A stretch of DNA of 64,000 bases from contig NZ_JQMJ01000004.1 in NCBI RefSeq assembly GCF_000744655.1, positions 310,001 through 374,000 on the forward strand, given 5' to 3'. This document shows, piece after piece, positions 55,767 to 63,888 of this stretch (position 1 is its first letter; each line of letters begins with the position of its first letter). The position numbers and the translations under genes are program-made. Under the pieces are notes generated by a model that ran no database searches, was not told the DNA's origin, and worked only from the letters and a program-made list of their open reading frames with translations. The DNA is from Streptacidiphilus rugosus AM-16. Its GTDB lineage: Bacteria > Actinomycetota > Actinomycetes > Streptomycetales > Streptomycetaceae.

Positions 55767-56540
55767 ATGACCCGCCGCCCCGCCGCACGCGATGATCGCC
55801 CCATGCTCAGTGACCTCGCCCGTTGTGTCGTGCCCGTGCTCGGGCGGTTCCGTGTCGGTCCGGGCCGGCTTCCGCAGGGGCCGTGCATCGTCGCGGTCAA
55901 CCACAGCTCGCTGATCGACCCCGGCGTGGTGCTGGCGGCACTCGGCCGGATGGGCGAGCGTCAGCCGGTGGTGCTGGCCACGGCCGGGCTGTGGCGGATC
56001 CCGGTGCTCGGCCGGGTGCTGCGGGCCGAGGGGCACATCCCGGTGCACCGGGGCACGGCGCAGGCCGCCGCCGCGCTGGAGGCGGCCGAGCGGGAGCTGC
56101 GCCGCGGCCGGGTGGTGGTGATCTACCCGGAGGGACGGATCCCCCCGCGTCCGGACTCCGCCGACGCGACGCCGCAGGAGTTCCGCAGCGGGCTGGCCCG
56201 GCTCGCCCTGGCCACCGGCGCGCCGGTGGTGCCGCTGGGTCAGGCGGGTTCGCGGCGGATCACGTCCGGCAGCACGTTCAAGCAAGTGGCCGGGGTGGCG
56301 ACCGCGCCGGTGCGGCGGCCGCGGGTCCAGGTCTGCCTGGGCGCGCCCATCCGGCTTTCGGGGCCGGTCCCGCAGGCGACGGAGCAGGCCCGGACGGCCG
56401 TGACCGAGGCCTGGCGGACTGCGGTGGACGGACTCGGCGCGAAGCAGCCCCGCCGCCGCTCGTCCCGGCGGCGGGGCGAACGGCCGGCGACCCGCGGCTC
56501 CCTCACCGAGTGCGGAGGGCCGTCCCGGCCGCGAGGATGA
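55767..56540 (+). CDS. 1-acyl-glycerol-3-phosphate acyltransferase (PlsC-like)
   Basis: A 257-residue acyltransferase. Motif I is VNHSSLIDPGVV (H-x4-D, the catalytic pair), motif II is GHIPVHRGTAQA, motif III VVIYPEGRIPP (the PEG phosphate-binding loop) and motif IV VVPLGQAGSRRI. It transfers a fatty acyl group to lysophospholipid or a related acceptor at the membrane surface. The C-terminal 40 residues are Arg/Ser/Gly-rich and look disordered (RRRSSRRRGERP). The SDR gene follows only 4 nt later, so the pair is an operon. The upstream AGTAC repeats may bind a regulator. Confidence 0.87.
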   Translation: MTRRPAARDDRPMLSDLARCVVPVLGRFRVGPGRLPQGPCIVAVNHSSLIDPGVVLAALGRMGERQPVVLATAGLWRIPVLGRVLRAEGHIPVHRGTAQAAAALEAAERELRRGRVVVIYPEGRIPPRPDSADATPQEFRSGLARLALATGAPVVPLGQAGSRRITSGSTFKQVAGVATAPVRRPRVQVCLGAPIRLSGPVPQATEQARTAVTEAWRTAVDGLGAKQPRRRSSRRRGERPATRGSLTECGGPSRPRG

Positions 56541-56544
56541 GGGC

Positions 56545-57375
56545 ATGTCCAGCAAGGTCGTGCTCGTCACCGGAGCCTCGTCCGGCATCGGCGAGGCCGT
56601 CGCCGTCGCCCTGCAGTCACGCGGCTGCACCGTCTACGCCGCGGCCCGGCGGACCGGGCGCATGGCGCACCTGGCCGACCGCGGCATCCGGCCGCTGCCC
56701 CTCGACGTCACCGATCCGGCGTCCTGCCGGACCGCGGTGGAGAAGATCACCGAGGACTGCGGCGGCGTCGACGTCCTGGTGAACAACGCCGGCTACGGCT
56801 CCTACGGCGCCGTCGAGGACGTGCCGCTGCGGGAGGCGCGCGCGCAGTTCGACGTGAACGTCTTCGGCTGCGCGGAGCTGATCCGTCTGGTCCTGCCGCA
56901 CATGCGGGAGCGCCGCAGCGGCCGGATCGTCAACGTCGGCTCGATGGGCGGCCGCATCCACACGCCGCTGGGCGGCTGGTACCACGCCACCAAGTTCGCC
57001 CTGGAGGGGCTCAGCGACTGTCTGCGCCTGGAACTGAAGCCGTTCGGCATCGACGTCGTCGTGGTCGAGCCCGGCAGCATCCGCACCGAGTGGGGCGGCA
57101 TCGCCGCGAAGAAGCTCAGGGAGACCTCCGGTCACGGCCCCTACGCGGGCCAGGCCCAGGCGATGGCCCGGACCCTGGACGGCGAGGCGAACACCCGCTT
57201 CGTCTCACCGCCCTCCGTGGTGGCCGAGGCGGTCGTGCGCGCCGTCACCGCGCCACGCCCTCGCACCCGCTACGTCGTGGGTGCGGGCGCACGCCCGCTG
57301 ATCGTGCTGCGCGGCGTGCTGCCCGACCGGGCGTTCGACACGCTGATGCGCGTCGCCAACCGGCTGCCGGGCTGA
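56545..57375 (+). CDS. Short-chain dehydrogenase/reductase
   Basis: A 276-residue classical SDR. Nucleotide loop TGASSGIG at 9-16, structural NNAG at 80-83 and the catalytic Ser133, Tyr146 and Lys150 (YHATK) are present. The C-terminal part (GIDVVVVEPGSIRTEWGGIA and RYVVGAGARPLIVLRGVLPDRAFDTLMR) is like the oxidoreductases annotated as DltE or ketoacyl reductase type in Streptomyces. It acts on a carbonyl or alcohol; together with the PlsC-like protein 4 bp upstream it may modify a lipid. GAGGA is upstream of the ATG. The gene ends 50 bp before the convergent ABC operon. Confidence 0.9.
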   Translation: MSSKVVLVTGASSGIGEAVAVALQSRGCTVYAAARRTGRMAHLADRGIRPLPLDVTDPASCRTAVEKITEDCGGVDVLVNNAGYGSYGAVEDVPLREARAQFDVNVFGCAELIRLVLPHMRERRSGRIVNVGSMGGRIHTPLGGWYHATKFALEGLSDCLRLELKPFGIDVVVVEPGSIRTEWGGIAAKKLRETSGHGPYAGQAQAMARTLDGEANTRFVSPPSVVAEAVVRAVTAPRPRTRYVVGAGARPLIVLRGVLPDRAFDTLMRVANRLPG

Positions 57376-57425
57376 CCGCGCTCCGGCAGGCGGCCGGTGG
57401 GCCGGCCCGTCGGGAGGCCTCCCGC

Positions 57426-58589
57426 TCATCCGTTGACCCTGCGGCGCAGTCGCACCGTCGCCAGAGCGAGCAGTCCCACGGCGACGGCGGCCAGCACCGC
57501 CAGCTGCCGGGCGATGGAGAGCAGGTCGCCGTGACGCGAGAGCAGCTCGGTCCAGGCGTCGACCGCCCAGGACTGCGGCGTCGCGTGGCCCACGGTTCGC
57601 AACCAGGCGGGGACGATGGCGAGCGGCCACATGCAGCCGCCCAGCATGCCCAGGGTGATGCCGACGGCGGGACCGATCGCGCTCGCCTGTTCCGGGGTCC
57701 GGAACAGCGTCCCCGACAGGACCCCTGCGCCGGTCCCCACCAACGCCCAGACGGCGACCAGCGCGAAGGCGGCGACGGGGTCGCCCCAGTGGACGCCGAA
57801 GGCCACCGCCCCGACCAGCACGATGACCAGGGACTGGAGCAACGCGAGAGCGAGGTAGGCGAGGGTCTCCCCCAGGACGACGGCTCGGGCTCCCGCCGGG
57901 GTCGCCATCACGCGGGCGTAGACGCCAAGCCCTCTGGTCGAGACGATCGACGCCCCGCCGGCCAGGGCGTTGAGGAAGACGAAGAGCACCAGCATCGTCG
58001 GGGTGCTGTAGCTGAACCCCGCGGGCAGGAACTGGCTGCCTCCGCCGACGACCACCTGTTGGACCGTGATCGGCGCGGCCCCGGCCTGCTGCGAGCGGGC
58101 CAGGGCCAGTCTCTGGTCGAAGCCACCGCCCTGCTCGGACAGCGCGAAGCGGGCGGCCTGGATCCTGGCTCCCTGCTCGGCCACGGTGGTGGACACCGCC
58201 GCGGCCGCGGCCGGCCCCGCAGTCCCGTTGCCCTCCACCAGGATCGGCACGCTCACGTTCCGGCCGCCGCGCAGGGCGGAGTCCAGGCCGGGCGGCACCA
58301 GGACCACGGCGTCGAGTTCGCTGCGCCGGAGTGAGGCGCGGGCCTGCGCCTCGTCGGTGTAGTCGTGCACGCGCAGCGCGCTCGACCCGTGCAGTTCGGT
58401 GACCAGCTCCCGGGCCAGCGGTCCGCCACCGGTCTGGACGACGCCGACCCGGAACTGCCCGAATCCGGTCACGGTCGCGCCGATGATGACGATGACCGCG
58501 ACGGGGAGCAGGAAGGCGAAGAACAGCGCGGTGCGGTCGCGGAGCATGCGACGCACGGTGGCGCCGGCGACGGCGAGGGCGGCGGTCAC
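57426..58589 (-). CDS. ABC-2 type transporter permease (second subunit)
   Basis: A 387-residue protein: one N-terminal helix (TALFFAFLLPVAVIVIIG), a large extracytoplasmic domain (about 45-190) and five C-terminal helices. FSYSTPTMLVLFVFLNALAGGASIVSTRGLGVYARVMATP (by position, about 190-230) and GMLGGCMWPLAIVPAWL are typical of ABC-2 permeases in the DrrB/YhhJ-like group. It is the third gene of an operon with the permease and ATPase upstream; GTG start overlaps the previous stop (GTGA, 58586-58589). The two permeases are related but not identical, forming a heterodimeric exporter. Probably an efflux system. Confidence 0.87.
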   Translation of the reverse strand: MTAALAVAGATVRRMLRDRTALFFAFLLPVAVIVIIGATVTGFGQFRVGVVQTGGGPLARELVTELHGSSALRVHDYTDEAQARASLRRSELDAVVLVPPGLDSALRGGRNVSVPILVEGNGTAGPAAAAAVSTTVAEQGARIQAARFALSEQGGGFDQRLALARSQQAGAAPITVQQVVVGGGSQFLPAGFSYSTPTMLVLFVFLNALAGGASIVSTRGLGVYARVMATPAGARAVVLGETLAYLALALLQSLVIVLVGAVAFGVHWGDPVAAFALVAVWALVGTGAGVLSGTLFRTPEQASAIGPAVGITLGMLGGCMWPLAIVPAWLRTVGHATPQSWAVDAWTELLSRHGDLLSIARQLAVLAAVAVGLLALATVRLRRRVNG

Positions 58590-59767
58590 GGCTGCCTCCT
58601 CGACCGGACGACGAGGGCCGTCAGGGCGACGACGACCAGGGAGAAGACCGCGATCCCGAGCAGGGGCGCCCCTACCACGCCGATCCCGCGGGCGCCTGTG
58701 CCGAGGTCGGTGAAGCCTCGCAGTGCCCAGCCGTTGGGCGTGAAGAGAGCCAGGCGGCGCAGCAGCGGCGGCTCCTGCGAGACGAAGACGAAGTTGCCGC
58801 CGGCCAGCACGAGGGCGAACACCACGACCGCCGCCAGGCCCTCCGCCTGACGTTCGGTCCGCGCCAGTGCGATGGTGAGCGCGGTCAGGCAGACCACCGA
58901 GACCGAGATGCCGAGACAGAGCAGCGCGACGGCCGCCGGATTGCCCCAGTCGGCGCCGAAGAGCAGCGTCGAGCCGAGGACCATGGTGGCCAGGCTCGCG
59001 CCGCTGTAGACGAAGGTCGCCAGCGACTTTCCGACCACCGCGACGGTGCGCCCGACCGGCGCGGCCTGGATGCGGTCGAGTGTGCCGTGGGCCTGCTCGA
59101 CGAAGTACCCCCGCGAGGTGTAGCCGACGGCGAACATCACGAAGAAGATGCCCATGGCCGGGGCGACGTAGCTGATCACTTTGAGCTTGTGGTCCGCGGC
59201 GCTCTGCTGGACGGGTGTCTCGGGCAGGCGCTGCTCGACGGCCGAGGCGGTCAGCCGGGCCAGGTCGGCGGGCGGCGCGCCCGCGGCCAGGGCGGTCCGC
59301 ACGGCGAGGCGGTCGGCGTTGACCTGGGCGACGAAGGACTGGGAGACGGCGGTGGCGACCTGTCCGGCCAGGGCGTTGTCGACGTCGGCGCGGACCTGGA
59401 CCGGTCTCGGGGCACCGCCGCCGGTCACCGCGGCGGTGAAGCCGGCCGGGACCACGATCACGGCCTGCACGGTGTGGTGGCCGATGGCCGCGTCGGCGGC
59501 GGCCCGGTCCCGGTAGTCGTGGACGGCGAGGACGCCGGCGAGGTCCGGACTGTGCAGGGTCCGTTCCAGTCCGGCCGCGGCCGGACCGTGGTCGAGGTCG
59601 AGGTAGCCGACGGTGGCGTGGTAGGTGGTGACCTTGCTGAAGGCGAGCGCCATGAGTCCGGCGATCAGCAGCGGGGCGACGAAGCCGAGGACGAGCGCGG
59701 AGCGGTCCCGCAGGCGCTGCCGCAGGTCCTTCCCGGCGATGACGAGGGCGGGGTGCACGGCGCTCAC
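58586..59767 (-). CDS. ABC-2 type transporter permease (first subunit)
   Basis: A 393-residue protein with an N-terminal helix (ALVLGFVAPLLIAGLMALAFS), an extracytoplasmic domain and five C-terminal helices. SYVAPAMGIFFVMFAVGYTSRGYFVEQAHGTLDRIQAAPVGR (about 195-235) and FTPNGWALRGFTDLG are ABC-2 hallmarks. It starts within the stop of the ATPase gene (GTGA, 59764-59767) and pairs with the downstream permease. The substrate is unknown; antibiotics, lipids and polymers are all carried by this type. Confidence 0.87.
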   Translation of the reverse strand: MSAVHPALVIAGKDLRQRLRDRSALVLGFVAPLLIAGLMALAFSKVTTYHATVGYLDLDHGPAAAGLERTLHSPDLAGVLAVHDYRDRAAADAAIGHHTVQAVIVVPAGFTAAVTGGGAPRPVQVRADVDNALAGQVATAVSQSFVAQVNADRLAVRTALAAGAPPADLARLTASAVEQRLPETPVQQSAADHKLKVISYVAPAMGIFFVMFAVGYTSRGYFVEQAHGTLDRIQAAPVGRTVAVVGKSLATFVYSGASLATMVLGSTLLFGADWGNPAAVALLCLGISVSVVCLTALTIALARTERQAEGLAAVVVFALVLAGGNFVFVSQEPPLLRRLALFTPNGWALRGFTDLGTGARGIGVVGAPLLGIAVFSLVVVALTALVVRSRRQP

Positions 59768-60753
59768 TCCCGCAGGGCGGTGCCGGTGAGGTGGAGGAAC
59801 ACCGCCTCCAGGTCCGGCTCGTCGATCTCGACGGCGCGGATCTGCGCGCCGCTGCCGTGGGCGCGGTCCAGCAGAGCGGGCAGCAGGCTGCGCGCCTCGC
59901 GTGCCACGACGTGGACGCCGTCCTCCACGACGTCCGCGGCCTCCACCCCGGCGGTGGCGCGGCAGGCGGCGGCGAGGGCTCCGAGGTCGCCGACGGCGGT
60001 GAGCCGGATCCGGTCGCGCTCGGCGACCAGGGCGACCAGCTCGCGACGGGTTCCCTCGGCGACCAGGCGGCCGTGGTCGATGATGCCGACGCGGTCGCAG
60101 AGTCGCTCGGCCTCCTCCATGTAGTGGGTGGTGTACAGCACGGCCATCCCCGCCTCGCCGAAGCGGCGCACGCTCTCCAGGATGGCGTGGCGGCTCTGCG
60201 GGTCGACGCCCACGGTCGGCTCGTCCAGCACGAGGAGTGTGGGGCTGTGCACCAGCCCGGCGCCGATGTTGAGCCGCCGTCGCATGCCGCCCGAGAGGGA
60301 CTCGACCCGGTCCCCGGCACGGGTGGTGAGATCGACCAGTTCGAGCACCTCCGCGACGCGCTGCTCGAGCCGCCTGCGCGGCATCCGGTGCAGTCGCCCG
60401 AAGAAGCGCAGGTTCTCGCGGACCGTCAGATCGGGGTAGAGGGCCACGTCCTGGGGGACGTAGCCGATGTGCCGCTTGGCCTCGCGCGCTTCGGGCCGCA
60501 CCGGCCGTCCGAGGACGGTGATCCGACCGGCGTCCGCGCGCAGCAGGCCGCAGACGAGCCGGATGGTCGTGGTCTTGCCGGCGCCGTTGGGACCCAGCAG
60601 GCCGTAGGTCTCGCCCGGCCGCACGGCCAGCGAGAGGGCGTCGACGGCGGTGCGCTCGCCGAACCTCCGGACCAGGTGCTCGCACCGGAGCACGGGTGCC
60701 TCGGCTTCCGCGCCCTGGCCGGGCCGCTCGACCGGTGCCGCTTGCGTCTCCAT
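59764..60753 (-). CDS. ABC transporter ATP-binding protein
   Basis: A 329-residue ATPase. Walker A GPNGAGKTT starts at 54, Q-loop YVPQDVALYPDLTVRENLRFF, signature LSGGMRRRLNIG, Walker B LLVLDEPTVGVDPQSR and H-loop YTTHYMEEAERL are all complete. The C-terminal part has VFLHLTG typical of DrrA-like drug-export ATPases. It energises the two permeases encoded downstream, with 4-nt overlaps at both junctions of the operon. The ATG follows GGAGGG almost without a spacer, so a later start is conceivable, but the family core begins at about residue 21. Confidence 0.92.
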   Translation of the reverse strand: METQAAPVERPGQGAEAEAPVLRCEHLVRRFGERTAVDALSLAVRPGETYGLLGPNGAGKTTTIRLVCGLLRADAGRITVLGRPVRPEAREAKRHIGYVPQDVALYPDLTVRENLRFFGRLHRMPRRRLEQRVAEVLELVDLTTRAGDRVESLSGGMRRRLNIGAGLVHSPTLLVLDEPTVGVDPQSRHAILESVRRFGEAGMAVLYTTHYMEEAERLCDRVGIIDHGRLVAEGTRRELVALVAERDRIRLTAVGDLGALAAACRATAGVEAADVVEDGVHVVAREARSLLPALLDRAHGSGAQIRAVEIDEPDLEAVFLHLTGTALRE

Positions 60754-60845
60754 CCCTCCACCGTGCGGTCCCGCCCACTGCCCCGGGAGGGCCGGACAGC
60801 CCCTCGAACCGCCGCCGAGCGGCCCCGGTCGGGTGCGCCCGGCCC

Positions 60846-60874
60846 GGGGCCTGTGCCCCGGCGGCGCGTAGCGT
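60846..60874 (+). promoter_or_regulatory. DevR/OsdR-like box and -10 of the phosphoribosyltransferase-hydrolase gene
   Basis: GGGGC-CTGT-GCCCC (60846-60859) fits the pattern GGG-N-C-N4-G-N-CCC associated with dormancy regulators (DevR/DosR; OsdR in Streptomyces). Its 5' edge is 23 bp before the -10 candidate TAGCGT (60869-60874), so it covers the -35 area, as for activator sites. TAGCGTGGAA also occurs at 63519 upstream of the DUF1876 gene. Confidence 0.5.
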
Positions 60875-60925
60875 GGAAAGGGGTCGTTGGCGGCGCAGTG
60901 CGCGCCCGACGCAGGAGGCCGGACC

Positions 60926-62241
60926 ATGTACTTCGCCGACCGGACCGAGGCTGGACGACGCTTGGCCGGGCGTCTGCGGGAGGCGAAGGCCGCCACGGGG
61001 ACGTGGTGGTGCTGGGCCTGCCCCGGGGCGGTGTGCCGGTCGCGGCGGAGGTCGCGGAAGCGCTGGGCGCGCCGCTCGACGTCCTCGTCGTCCGGAAGCT
61101 GGGGGTTCCGTTCCAGCCCGAACTCGGCATGGGCGCGATCGGCGAGGAGGGTGTCCGCGTCGTCAACGAGGCCGTCGTCCGAACCGCGCGGACCGCACCG
61201 GACGAGCTGGCGGAGGTCGAGGCACGCGAGCGGGCCGAGCTGGAGCGGAGGGTGCGCCGCTACCGCGGCGACCGCCCGCCTCTTCCCCTTGACGGCCGGA
61301 CGGTCATCATCGTGGACGACGGCGTCGCGACCGGTTCGACGGCCCGCGCCGCCTGCCTGATCGCCCGCCGTCGGGGCGCGTCCCGGGTGATGCTGGCTGT
61401 TCCCGTCGCCCCGCGCGACTGGGCGGTCGGACTGCGCGAGGTGGCCGACGCACTCGTCTGTCTGGACAACCCCAGCCCGTTCTTCGGCATCGGCCAGTTC
61501 TACGAGGACTTCAGCCAGACCACCGACGAACAGGTCGCCGCCTGCCTGCGCGAGGTCCCCGGCGCGGCCGGCGGAGCAGGAACCTCGCCGTCGAGGCGGG
61601 CCGGAGACCCGGCCGATCCCGAGGTGTCCGTGCCGGCGGGCGAGGTCGACCTGGCCGGGCGGCTGGCGACGCCGTCGCACGCCACCGGCGTCGTGGTCTT
61701 CGCGCACGGCAGCGGCAGCAGCCGGCACAGCCCTCGAAACCGTCAGGTCGCTGACGCCCTGGGCCGGGCCGGGCTGGCCACCCTCCTGTTCGACCTGCTC
61801 ACCGCGGACGAGGAGCACGACCGCGCCAACGTCTTCGACACCGCGCTGCTCGCCGAGCGGCTGACCGGAGCGACCCGCTGGCTCGAGAGCCGCCGGGAGG
61901 TCCGCGGCCTTCCCCTCGGATACTTCGGCGCCAGCACCGGTGCCGCCGCGGCACTGTGGGCAGCGGCGGAGCCCGGCTCGCCGGTGGGGGCCGTCGTCTC
62001 ACGCGGCGGTCGCCCCGATCTCGCGGACGGACGGCTGCCTGAGGTCGCCGCACCCACCCTGCTCGTCGTCGGCGGTCGCGACCCTCTGGTGCTCGACCTC
62101 AACCGCCGCGCCCAGAGCATGCTGCGCTGCGAGAACCGACTCGCGGTCGTGCCCGGCGCCACCCATCTGTTCGAGGAACCCGGCGCCCTGGAGACCGTGG
62201 CGGATCTGGCCGCCGAGTGGTTCACCCGGCACCTGCGGTGA
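60926..62241 (+). CDS. Phosphoribosyltransferase-alpha/beta-hydrolase fusion, with apparent frameshift
   Basis: The frame from ATG 60926 encodes MYFADRTEAGRRLAGRLREAK, a normal PRTase N-terminus, but the rest (DVVVLGLPRGGVPVAAEVAEALG onward) lies in another frame; the switch is at the GGGG run 60997-61000, where one base seems missing. The PRTase domain (to about residue 205) contains RKLGVPFQPELGMGAIGE and VIIVDDGVATGSTARAA, the PRPP loop. The second domain is a dienelactone-hydrolase-like alpha/beta fold with FAHGSGSSRHSPRN and GYFGASTGAAAALWAA (nucleophile Ser), and HLF near the end. The same fusion is Rv0571c, a DosR-regulon gene. A sequencing error, a real mutation or a shorter in-frame start (GTG 61003) are all possible. 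Confidence 0.75.
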
Positions 62242-62266
62242 CCCGCCCGCCGCCGCGCCGAGGCGT

Positions 62267-62476
62267 TCAGGTGGTGGGCGCGTTCCCGCGCCCGTCTCCG
62301 GCTTCGAGCTCGCAGTCCGATCCGGGGAAGACCTCCCCGCGATGGCCGTCCTCGAACTCCACGAGATACGGCGGCCCCCCGTCCGGACCCCGTACCTCCA
62401 CGATCCGCCCCAGCCGGTCGTGGTCGCCCACCCGGTGGCTGAGGAATCTCAACCTGTCTCCCACGGTGGCGTTCAT
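62267..62476 (-). CDS. DUF1918 domain protein
   Basis: A 69-residue protein: MNATVGDRLRFLSHRVGDHDRLGRIVEVRGPDGGPPYLVEFEDGH is the DUF1918 pattern (V.V.V.DG.PPY.V.W.DGH, beta-rich) with an acidic C-terminus (residues by position 1-45 and 46-69). Small DUF1918 proteins are associated with stress regulons in actinobacteria; their function is unknown. GGAGG lies 5 nt before the ATG. It follows the OsmC gene by 58 bp on the same strand and is likely co-transcribed. Confidence 0.85.
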   Translation of the reverse strand: MNATVGDRLRFLSHRVGDHDRLGRIVEVRGPDGGPPYLVEFEDGHRGEVFPGSDCELEAGDGRGNAPTT

Positions 62477-62534
62477 GTCTTCCTCCGTTCCGTCGGGGTC
62501 GGTGCGGTGAGCTGTCCTCCCGGCCGACTGCTCG

Positions 62535-63284
62535 TCATCCATCCTGTTCGAGCCGTTCGGGACGCCGCGGCGGACCGCCCCGCCGACTCGTCCGATCGTC
62601 AGGGCCCGGCTTGTCCGGCCGGGTCCGAGCGCGGTGGGCAAGGCGCAGCTCGATCCCGACCCTCGGCGGTTGCTGGAGGGAGTTCACGACGGTGCACCGG
62701 TTGAGCACGTCGCGCACACCCTCACGGTCGCTCAGGCCCAACGGCGTGCGCAGCCTGACCGCGAGGCGGATGGCGGTCACCCGTGCCGGCCCCGTGCCAC
62801 GGCTTTCGTAGTGGGCACGGACCTCGACGTGGCGTCGACTCAACCCGCGCGACTCCAGGTACTCGCCCACGCGCGCGGCCGCGCAGACGGCGGCCGAGGC
62901 CGCCAGAAGCTCCGCGCCGGTGGGCGCCAGGCCGAAAGGCCCGCCTGCGGTGGTGAAGACGTGCCGCCCGTCCGCCGTCGCGCACCACGCGCTGTAGCCC
63001 GTGGCCTGCGCCTCGACGGTTCCCTGCTCGCGGCATGTGAGGGCCCGATCTCCGAACTCCGCGCGGGCGGCCTCACCCATGAGCCGGCCCGCGAGGAGGC
63101 GGGCCTGCGCCGGGGTCAGCTCCGCGCGGGCTCCCGGGAGAGGGGAGTCCGGGGGCCCGATGCCCACGACGACACGGCCGTCCGGCCGTTCCTGCTCCTT
63201 CTGACGAACGACGCTCACGTGTACCGGATCCGCGGAGGGCTCACGCGACGTGCTCGCCGCGAGCCGCGTGTCGGTTTCCTGCAT
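62535..63284 (-). CDS. OsmC family protein with N-terminal extension
   Basis: A 249-residue protein. Residues 1-85 are an extension of no known fold (SVVRQKEQERPDGRVVVGIGPPDS) with a segment ELTPAQARLLAGRLMGEAARAEFG that occurs in DUF1876-like partners. Residues about 88-225 form the OsmC domain: GGPFGLAPTGAELLAASAAVCAAARVGEYLESRGLS contains the first redox Cys, and VLNRCTVVNSLQQPPRVGIEL the second. OsmC proteins reduce organic hydroperoxides. GGGAG is 8 nt before the ATG at 63284. The gene is divergent from the DUF1876 gene across 322 bp and upstream of DUF1918. Confidence 0.82.
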   Translation of the reverse strand: MQETDTRLAASTSREPSADPVHVSVVRQKEQERPDGRVVVGIGPPDSPLPGARAELTPAQARLLAGRLMGEAARAEFGDRALTCREQGTVEAQATGYSAWCATADGRHVFTTAGGPFGLAPTGAELLAASAAVCAAARVGEYLESRGLSRRHVEVRAHYESRGTGPARVTAIRLAVRLRTPLGLSDREGVRDVLNRCTVVNSLQQPPRVGIELRLAHRARTRPDKPGPDDRTSRRGGPPRRPERLEQDG

Positions 63285-63606
63285 GGTGCTCACTCCCAGG
63301 TCCGTTCCGTCCGACGGCCCCCGCTGTCCCCACGGTCCCAACCGGCCACGGGTCGGCCCAGAGCCGTCAGGGCCCTTCACCGACCGCCGACCGGCCCCAT
63401 CACCGGACGGGGACGGGCGGTCACCGGCCGTACAGGGAGCACGGGCGACCGCCCTGGGTGCCGGCAGAACCCGCCCGCGTCCGGGCCCGGTCGGCAGGTC
63501 GGGCCGAGGGCACGCGGGTAGCGTGGAAGGCATCTGCAGGACACCGCTCCCAGCGGCCCGACCAAGGCGGCGCACCGGCGGCGACCACACGATGGGAAAC
63601 CCTGCC
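63285..63606. other. 322-bp divergent promoter region between OsmC and DUF1876 genes
   Basis: No gene seen. TAGCGT at 63519-63524, within TAGCGTGGAAGG, is the -10 candidate for the DUF1876 gene and repeats the element before the phosphoribosyltransferase gene. GGGAC-N4-GGTCA (63410-63423) is a weak partial match to the DevR/OsdR pattern and could serve the divergent pair. Confidence 0.4.
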
Positions 63607-63888
63607 ATGACATCCCCGACCACACCCGCACCGCTCAGCGCCAAGCGCTGGAACCTCAGCCTCGACCTCTTCGAGGAGGGCGACGAGACCAAGGCCCACG
63701 CCGTGCTGGAGACCCAGGAACGCACCCTAGAGGGCCGGGGCTCGGCGCACCGCAATCCCCACGACGCCTCGATCCCGGAGATCGGCGACGAGTACGCGGC
63801 CGGCCGGGCCCTGATCGAACTCGGCAGGCAGCTCCTGCGCGCCGGGGAGACCGACGCCGCCGCGGAGTCGGACGGCCGCTTCGGCTGA
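63607..63888 (+). CDS. DUF1876 domain protein
   Basis: A 93-residue protein. AKRWNLSLDLFEEGDETKAHAVLETQERTLEGRGSAHRNPHD (about 10-51) and IPEIGDEYAAGRALIELGRQLL define DUF1876, whose member Rv1738 of the M. tuberculosis DosR regulon resembles ribosome hibernation factors in fold. It may bind ribosomes or RNA in non-growing cells. The ATG at 63607 gives the family length; an ATG 15 nt earlier is possible. Stands next to OsmC, DUF1918 and the Rv0571c-like gene, a dormancy-type set. Confidence 0.87.
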   Translation: MTSPTTPAPLSAKRWNLSLDLFEEGDETKAHAVLETQERTLEGRGSAHRNPHDASIPEIGDEYAAGRALIELGRQLLRAGETDAAAESDGRFG

